From contig URXG01000058.1 in the NCBI GenBank assembly GCA_900551715.1, positions 1 to 17,093 of the forward strand: a stretch of DNA of 17,093 nt, in the 5' to 3' direction. The notes under the pieces were generated by a model, which saw only the letters and a list, made by a program, of their open reading frames with translations, ran no database searches and was not told where the DNA came from. Position 1 is the first letter of the stretch, and the number at the start of each line of letters is the position of its first letter. This document shows positions 13,951 through 17,093 of the stretch, one piece after another. This DNA is from an uncultured Blautia sp. GTDB lineage: Bacteria > Bacillota > Clostridia > Lachnospirales > Lachnospiraceae. A program made the translations under genes and the position numbers.

Positions 13951-15441
13951 TTATTTTCTCACAACACTTGCCACAAGTACTGTCATATCATCCCTGGCTC
14001 TGTAATCACTGTAGCCCAGAACCCTTTCCAAAATCCCTCTGCTTACTTCTCTTGGTGGTTCCTCTGGAATATCCATGATGATCTCTTTCATAGTCTCTTC
14101 CTCCCGGTTCACAGGAAGGGCATCCAGCACACCGTCTGTCATCATGATAATGTAATCTCCATGGTAAAGTTTCCGGGAAGCAGTATCAAACTCCACCTGC
14201 TGCATAAGTCCTGCTGCCAGGCTTTCCGAAGAAATCGCCTCTACCCAGTGATCTCTCCGTATAAAAGTCGCTGCCGCACCAGCTTTCAGGAAATTACAGA
14301 TTCCTGTATACAGATCCACACCACAGATATCCACTGTAGAAAACATCCCTTCCTGTCCTTTCAGTACCAGGGCGGAATTCACCATTCGGGCTGCCGTCTC
14401 CTGAGAAAAGCCAGATTCCAGAAACTGTTCCAGAAGTTCCACTACAACCTCACTTTCTCTGCATGCATCCATTCCTGATCCCATTCCATCAGAAAGACAC
14501 ATAACAAACTTGTCTTCTTCCTGTCTGCAAATGTAATTGTCTCCGGATACGGTTTCCTTCTCTCTGGTAAGTCTGGATACGCCAAACAGCATCTGATAGC
14601 TTACATCTTCTACAAAATGTACTGTATGAAATTCTCCGTTTATGATACACCTGCTTCCCTGTGCAGAAGTCATAGCACATTCGCAGACTTCCGACAAGAT
14701 CTGAGATACTTCCGTTACCGATACACACTGACCGCTTCTTGCCCGCATGGTCAGAAAGATCTGACGCCGTCCCTCTGTCCTGTCCATTGCCCATACATGT
14801 TTCACTACAATATGACGTTTCTTGAGTGCCTTCCGTATTTCCTCCTGAAATTCCGGATCTGCCGGTATGATATCATAAAGATCCTCTGCTACTTTTTCCA
14901 TGATCCTAGCAGTCTCATTAAGCTGCTGTGCCACTGCAAGACGACTCTCAATCATACGGTTGTCCCAGATCAGTACCTGTTTTTCTTTCTGGAACCGGTC
15001 TTTGACCGTCTCCAGGTACTGTACGGACTTTCCACAAAGCTGTGCCCACTGAAGACGGATATCCTCTGCTTTCTCCATATCCCCTTCTTCCAGTGCCCGG
15101 ATCATGGCTTTCCCACCCTTCAGAAGAGACTCTCCATGTTCACCCCAGCAGATTTCTCTGTGATAACAGCCTGTACACATCTGCCGGCTGGTATCATTCA
15201 GGATTTTCTCTGTCTGTCCGCTGCTCAGATAATCTTTGCGGTAAGGCATCCCATAAAAAGTGTCTGCCAGTTTACGGAACGATGCTGCATAACGTTCTAC
15301 TTTTTCCTTCTGGGGATGGCTTTCCCTTAAAGGAAGTTCTTCCTCTTTTTTTGACATTCTTCCCGACAAAATAGTTTTTGCCATGTCCCGCAATATCAGC
15401 AGTACACTGATCACGAGCATGGCAATTACCCATTCCTGCAT
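13951..15441 (-). CDS. spoIIE: Stage II sporulation protein E, short single-TM form (PP2C phosphatase)
   Basis: SpoIIE is the septum-localised phosphatase that dephosphorylates SpoIIAA and so activates sigma F in the forespore. The 496-aa protein keeps the middle cysteine cluster (C89, C92, C98 followed by W99) and a full PP2C-type catalytic domain from about 270: SGDN with D301, SDGMGSG (317-323, D318), MTDG with D436, and RDDMTV (483-488). What is missing is the N-terminal ten-helix membrane region of the roughly 830-aa B. subtilis protein; here only one hydrophobic segment (about 3-18) precedes the cytoplasmic part. ATG 15441 follows GGAGG at 7 nt. It lies between divIC and tilS, as expected for spoIIE. 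A Spo0A-type promoter is upstream. Another PP2C role is possible but position argues against it. Confidence 0.92.
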   Translation of the reverse strand: MQEWVIAMLVISVLLILRDMAKTILSGRMSKKEEELPLRESHPQKEKVERYAASFRKLADTFYGMPYRKDYLSSGQTEKILNDTSRQMCTGCYHREICWGEHGESLLKGGKAMIRALEEGDMEKAEDIRLQWAQLCGKSVQYLETVKDRFQKEKQVLIWDNRMIESRLAVAQQLNETARIMEKVAEDLYDIIPADPEFQEEIRKALKKRHIVVKHVWAMDRTEGRRQIFLTMRARSGQCVSVTEVSQILSEVCECAMTSAQGSRCIINGEFHTVHFVEDVSYQMLFGVSRLTREKETVSGDNYICRQEEDKFVMCLSDGMGSGMDACRESEVVVELLEQFLESGFSQETAARMVNSALVLKGQEGMFSTVDICGVDLYTGICNFLKAGAAATFIRRDHWVEAISSESLAAGLMQQVEFDTASRKLYHGDYIIMMTDGVLDALPVNREEETMKEIIMDIPEEPPREVSRGILERVLGYSDYRARDDMTVLVASVVRK

Positions 15442-15478
15442 ATTTTCCCCTCCCCTTATCTACCTTCATTAAGAAGAT

Positions 15479-15511
15479 ATTATAAAAGAAGAGCTCCGAA
15501 ATATCTGTCAA
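15479..15511 (-). promoter_or_regulatory. spoIIE promoter: sigma-A with 21-bp spacer (Spo0A-activated type)
   Basis: On the minus strand a perfect -35 TTGACA (15506-15511) and a perfect -10 TATAAT (15479-15484) are separated by 21 bp instead of 17. In B. subtilis the Spo0A-activated, sigma-A-dependent spoIIE and spoIIG promoters have the same over-long spacing. The plus strand across the -35 reads TGTCAAA, one base from the Spo0A box TGTCGAA. The start codon lies about 30 bp after the predicted transcription start. Confidence 0.75.
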
Positions 15512-15537
15512 ACAATGGCGGTGCTTTCAAAAAAGTT

Positions 15538-15544
15538 TTCGCCA
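15538..15544 (-). promoter_or_regulatory. Putative upstream Spo0A box of spoIIE
   Basis: The minus strand reads TGGCGAA, a match to the Spo0A box consensus TGNCGAA, about 27 bp upstream of the spoIIE -35. With the box-like sequence overlapping the -35 it resembles the arrangement of Spo0A-activated promoters. A 7-bp match alone is weak; the support comes from its position. Confidence 0.5.
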
Positions 15545-15553
15545 CAAAATATG

Positions 15554-15868
15554 TTATTTTTCTTCTTCAAATACAATCTCATTATCTTTGACCAGACCAA
15601 GCTTATCTCTTGCAACTTCTGCTACATAGTCATCTGTCTCCATATACTCTTTCTTTTCGTCGATCTCCCTGGTTCTGTCTTTCTCATTTTCTATGGATTC
15701 TTCCAGTGCCGCCGCCCGGTCATCATAAACACCGATCCTTGCTTCCAGGTTCTTGCTCTGTACAGTGAGTCCCCCCAGAAGAATCAAAACAACGCAGGAA
15801 ATTGCAGCCATTCCAAGATAATTATTTGCAATTCTGTTTTTCTTTCTTTTTCTTTTTGACTTTTTCAA
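15554..15868 (-). CDS. divIC: Septum formation initiator, DivIC/FtsB family
   Basis: This small bitopic division protein forms a complex with DivIB/FtsL and helps assemble and activate the septal machinery. The 104 aa comprise a very basic cytoplasmic N-terminus (1-12), one membrane helix (about 18-36), a charged coiled coil (about 37-75) and the family's C-terminal VARDKLGLVKDNEIVF (84-99). The start is TTG at 15868, well supported by AAAGGAG 8 nt upstream. It overlaps the yabQ 3' end by 47 bp in another frame. As in Bacillus it lies between yabQ and spoIIE, but the S1-domain gene yabR is missing. Confidence 0.93.
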   Translation of the reverse strand: MKKSKRKRKKNRIANNYLGMAAISCVVLILLGGLTVQSKNLEARIGVYDDRAAALEESIENEKDRTREIDEKKEYMETDDYVAEVARDKLGLVKDNEIVFEEEK

Positions 15869-16247
15869 TACGTTTGCTCCTTTTAAAAATCAAAAAATTT
15901 TTTTTCTTTACAAAAAAGCCACTTTCTACAATTTTAAACATTAAAATATTACATCTTTTAATACGAAATAGCAACCTTTTTAACAGAAAATTCATCGAAA
16001 AACCACCACAAATACATCCCAAAAACAAAAATCCACGTAAAATCCCCTGATTATACCGATAAATCTCACAGAATCCCAAAATTCCTGTCAGTATCCAGAA
16101 CCCAAGATCCAGCACTGCCCTTACAACTCCTGCGTGTATTCTATATTTTCTGATGGCATTTACCAGCCACAGAGCAAGCATCCACAGAGTTCCCCAAAGA
16201 AAAGCTCCCCAAAAAAGTTCCGCCTCAGATCTCATATAAATACTCAT
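15822..16247 (-). CDS. yabQ: Spore cortex/coat assembly membrane protein YabQ
   Basis: YabQ is a mother-cell membrane protein needed for spore cortex formation in B. subtilis. The 141-aa product has three hydrophobic segments (about 11-31, 46-63 and 69-89) and the family-like start SIYMRSEAELFWGAFLWG. It is recognised by this pattern and by position between yabP and divIC. The C-terminus is strikingly basic (KKKKKEKQNCK) and its last 15 or so codons overlap the start of divIC. The 3' half, near 15880-16050, is much more AT-rich than its neighbours. ATG 16247 has only a weak ribosome binding site and starts 5 bp after the yabP stop, so coupling to yabP is likely. Confidence 0.85.
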   Translation of the reverse strand: MSIYMRSEAELFWGAFLWGTLWMLALWLVNAIRKYRIHAGVVRAVLDLGFWILTGILGFCEIYRYNQGILRGFLFLGCICGGFSMNFLLKRLLFRIKRCNILMFKIVESGFFVKKKNFLIFKRSKRIEKVKKKKKEKQNCK

Positions 16248-16252
16248 ACCAA

Positions 16253-16540
16253 TCAGCGGAACATTCTTTTTAACAAAGATTCTTTGGAAACAGGTTTGTT
16301 TCTGGTTATGTAGGAAAGGCTGTTGATCTTACCTTCTATCAGCGCCTCTTCTTTTTCCAGATCCAGCCCCTTTATGTGAAGCTGTTCTCCCTTTATCAGA
16401 AGTTTTCCTTCTACTGTAAGAAAAAGCATCTCATTTTCATTAAAAGAATCTACTTCCTGAACTCCTGTGAGCTTCCCGTTTTTGCGGTTCTCCACAGTCA
16501 GGATATGGCTGCGAACTGTTTTTCTTTCTTCCAAAGACAT
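16253..16540 (-). CDS. yabP: Sporulation protein YabP
   Basis: The 95-aa protein belongs to the YabP/YqfC family, expressed in the mother cell under sigma E in B. subtilis and connected with spore envelope assembly; its biochemical role is unclear. It is a compact beta-rich domain with VDSFNENEMLFLTVEGKLLI (about 30-49) and GKINSLSYI near residue 70, as in family members. It has no signal peptide or membrane segment. ATG 16540 directly abuts an AGGGTGG stretch; TTG at 16534 would have better spacing and remove two residues. It follows the S4-domain gene by 77 bp and leads into yabQ. I could not find a convincing sigma-E promoter in that gap. Confidence 0.9.
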   Translation of the reverse strand: MSLEERKTVRSHILTVENRKNGKLTGVQEVDSFNENEMLFLTVEGKLLIKGEQLHIKGLDLEKEEALIEGKINSLSYITRNKPVSKESLLKRMFR

Positions 16541-16617
16541 CCACCCTGCACATACTGTTACTGATAACTTATGTGAAGAACTCTGTAAATAGACTTCTCT
16601 GGTTACTGTTTACAGGA

Positions 16618-16857
16618 TCAGAGATATCTGTAAAGATTTTCCGCATCTTCTTTGCGAACTGTATCCTTTACATCCAGTACTTCTACTTTCACTGCTTTGC
16701 CACCAAACTGGATCTCTATAGTATCTCCTGCCTTTACCTGTGCAGAAGCCTTGGCAGAACGGTCATTTACCAGTACCCGACCTGCATCACAGGCTTCGTT
16801 TGCTACTGTACGTCTTTTGATGAGACGTGACACTTTTAAAAATTTATCCAGACGCAT
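16618..16857 (-). CDS. rqcP: S4-domain RNA-binding protein RqcP (YabO)
   Basis: The 79-aa protein is a stand-alone S4 RNA-binding domain: MRLDKFLKVSRLIKRR at the start and the VNDRSAKASAQVKAGD turn (about 30-45) are diagnostic. In B. subtilis RqcP (YabO) works with RqcH to add alanine tails to stalled nascent chains on 50S subunits, and the gene sits immediately before yabP as here. The related heat-shock protein Hsp15 has the same fold. ATG 16857 follows AAGGAG with 7-nt spacing. The hup terminator ends about 20 nt upstream, so there is no space for a separate promoter and expression must come from read-through of hup or farther upstream. Confidence 0.93.
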   Translation of the reverse strand: MRLDKFLKVSRLIKRRTVANEACDAGRVLVNDRSAKASAQVKAGDTIEIQFGGKAVKVEVLDVKDTVRKEDAENLYRYL

Positions 16858-16877
16858 AATTTTCTCCTTATGTCATT

Positions 16878-16904
16878 AAAAAAGGGGGAACAAAAAGTCC
16901 CCCC
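16878..16904 (-). terminator. Intrinsic terminator of the HU gene
   Basis: On the minus strand GGGGGGA (16904-16898) pairs with TTCCCCC (16890-16884), loop CTTTTTG, followed by six T (16883-16878). It begins 17 bp after the HU stop codon. The T-run ends only about 10 nt before the rqcP ribosome binding site, so it may act as an attenuator on the sporulation/division genes downstream. Confidence 0.9.
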
Positions 16905-16920
16905 TGATACAATCTTTAAA

Positions 16921-17093
16921 TTATTCGTTTACCATATCTTTCAGAGCTTTTCCGGCTTTGAATTTAGGAGCCTTGGAAGCTGCGATTTCCATGGTTTCAC
17001 CTGTACGAGGATTTCTTCCTTCTCTTGCAGCTCTTTCGCTTACTTCAAATGTACCAAAACCAACTAACTGGATTTTTCCACCTTTTTTTAATT
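16921..17093 (-). CDS. hup: HU family DNA-binding protein, C-terminal part
   Basis: The last 56 codons of an HU histone-like protein are visible; the N-terminus lies beyond the window. HU dimers bend and compact DNA and are abundant nucleoid proteins. Diagnostic features are LVGFGTFEVSERAAREGRNP and TGETMEI, which form the DNA-binding beta arm with its NPRTGE tip, then the closing APKFKAGKALKDMV helix. An HU gene next to rqcP is a common clostridial arrangement. It ends with its own strong terminator. Confidence 0.95.
   Translation of the reverse strand, partial: LKKGGKIQLVGFGTFEVSERAAREGRNPRTGETMEIAASKAPKFKAGKALKDMVNE

Noticed and set aside
16541..16617. A sigma-E promoter before yabP (ACATAAGTT as -10 with TCTATTT as -35)
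   Set aside because: Only about half of the consensus positions match and the spacing is short; the same quality of match is expected by chance in AT-rich DNA.
1..17093. CRISPR arrays, insertion sequences, prophage, toxin-antitoxin or defence genes
   Set aside because: No regularly spaced repeats, transposase, integrase or known defence domains are visible; the content and synteny are those of a conserved chromosomal core.

Overview
This is a 17.1-kb stretch of core chromosome from an endospore-forming Clostridia, most likely a Lachnospiraceae (a Blautia-like gut anaerobe; the family-level call is inference from gene order and protein style). The evidence for a spore former is direct: the conserved Firmicutes run hup - rqcP - yabP - yabQ - divIC - spoIIE - tilS - hpt - ftsH is present almost intact. 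Every gene I can support lies on the minus strand, so the text below follows transcription, from high to low coordinates.

Region 1 (17093 to 10093). The 3' part of an HU-type DNA-binding protein gene ends in a strong intrinsic terminator that sits right against the ribosome binding site of rqcP. Then come the sporulation genes yabP and yabQ, the division gene divIC (TTG start inside yabQ), and spoIIE. spoIIE has its own promoter with a 21-bp spacer and Spo0A-box-like sequences. After it follow tilS, hpt and ftsH, closely packed. SpoIIE is short (496 aa) and has one N-terminal membrane segment in place of the usual polytopic domain.

Region 2 (10092 to 9693). An AT-rich gap of about 400 bp holds a bidirectional terminator, a minus-strand promoter, and what looks like a degenerate C-terminal scrap of a response-regulator receiver domain just upstream of the next gene.

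Region 3 (9692 to 5059). A cytoplasmic GH13 neopullulanase/cyclomaltodextrinase-like enzyme is followed by a polar amino-acid ABC importer: binding protein, permease, ATPase. The importer has its own sigma-A-type promoter and a strong hairpin between the binding-protein and permease genes. The binding protein lacks a lipobox cysteine and carries an acidic tail.

Region 4 (5058 to 2103). purB and purA convert IMP to AMP (PurB also acts earlier in IMP synthesis). A promoter and a large leader hairpin precede purB, a second hairpin lies between the genes, and an intrinsic terminator follows purA.

Region 5 (2074 to 1). A HAD hydrolase is fused in frame to a two-helix membrane module. Next are a SEC-C zinc-motif protein and an overlapping DUF218/YdcF-like protein, then a strong promoter and the 5' part of a tRNA-Val(UAC) gene cut by the window edge.

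I found no CRISPR array, insertion sequence, prophage or defence cluster. The window is mostly housekeeping. The observations most worth checking are the reduced SpoIIE and its Spo0A-type promoter, the receiver-domain relic, the membrane-HAD fusion, and the non-lipoprotein binding protein.
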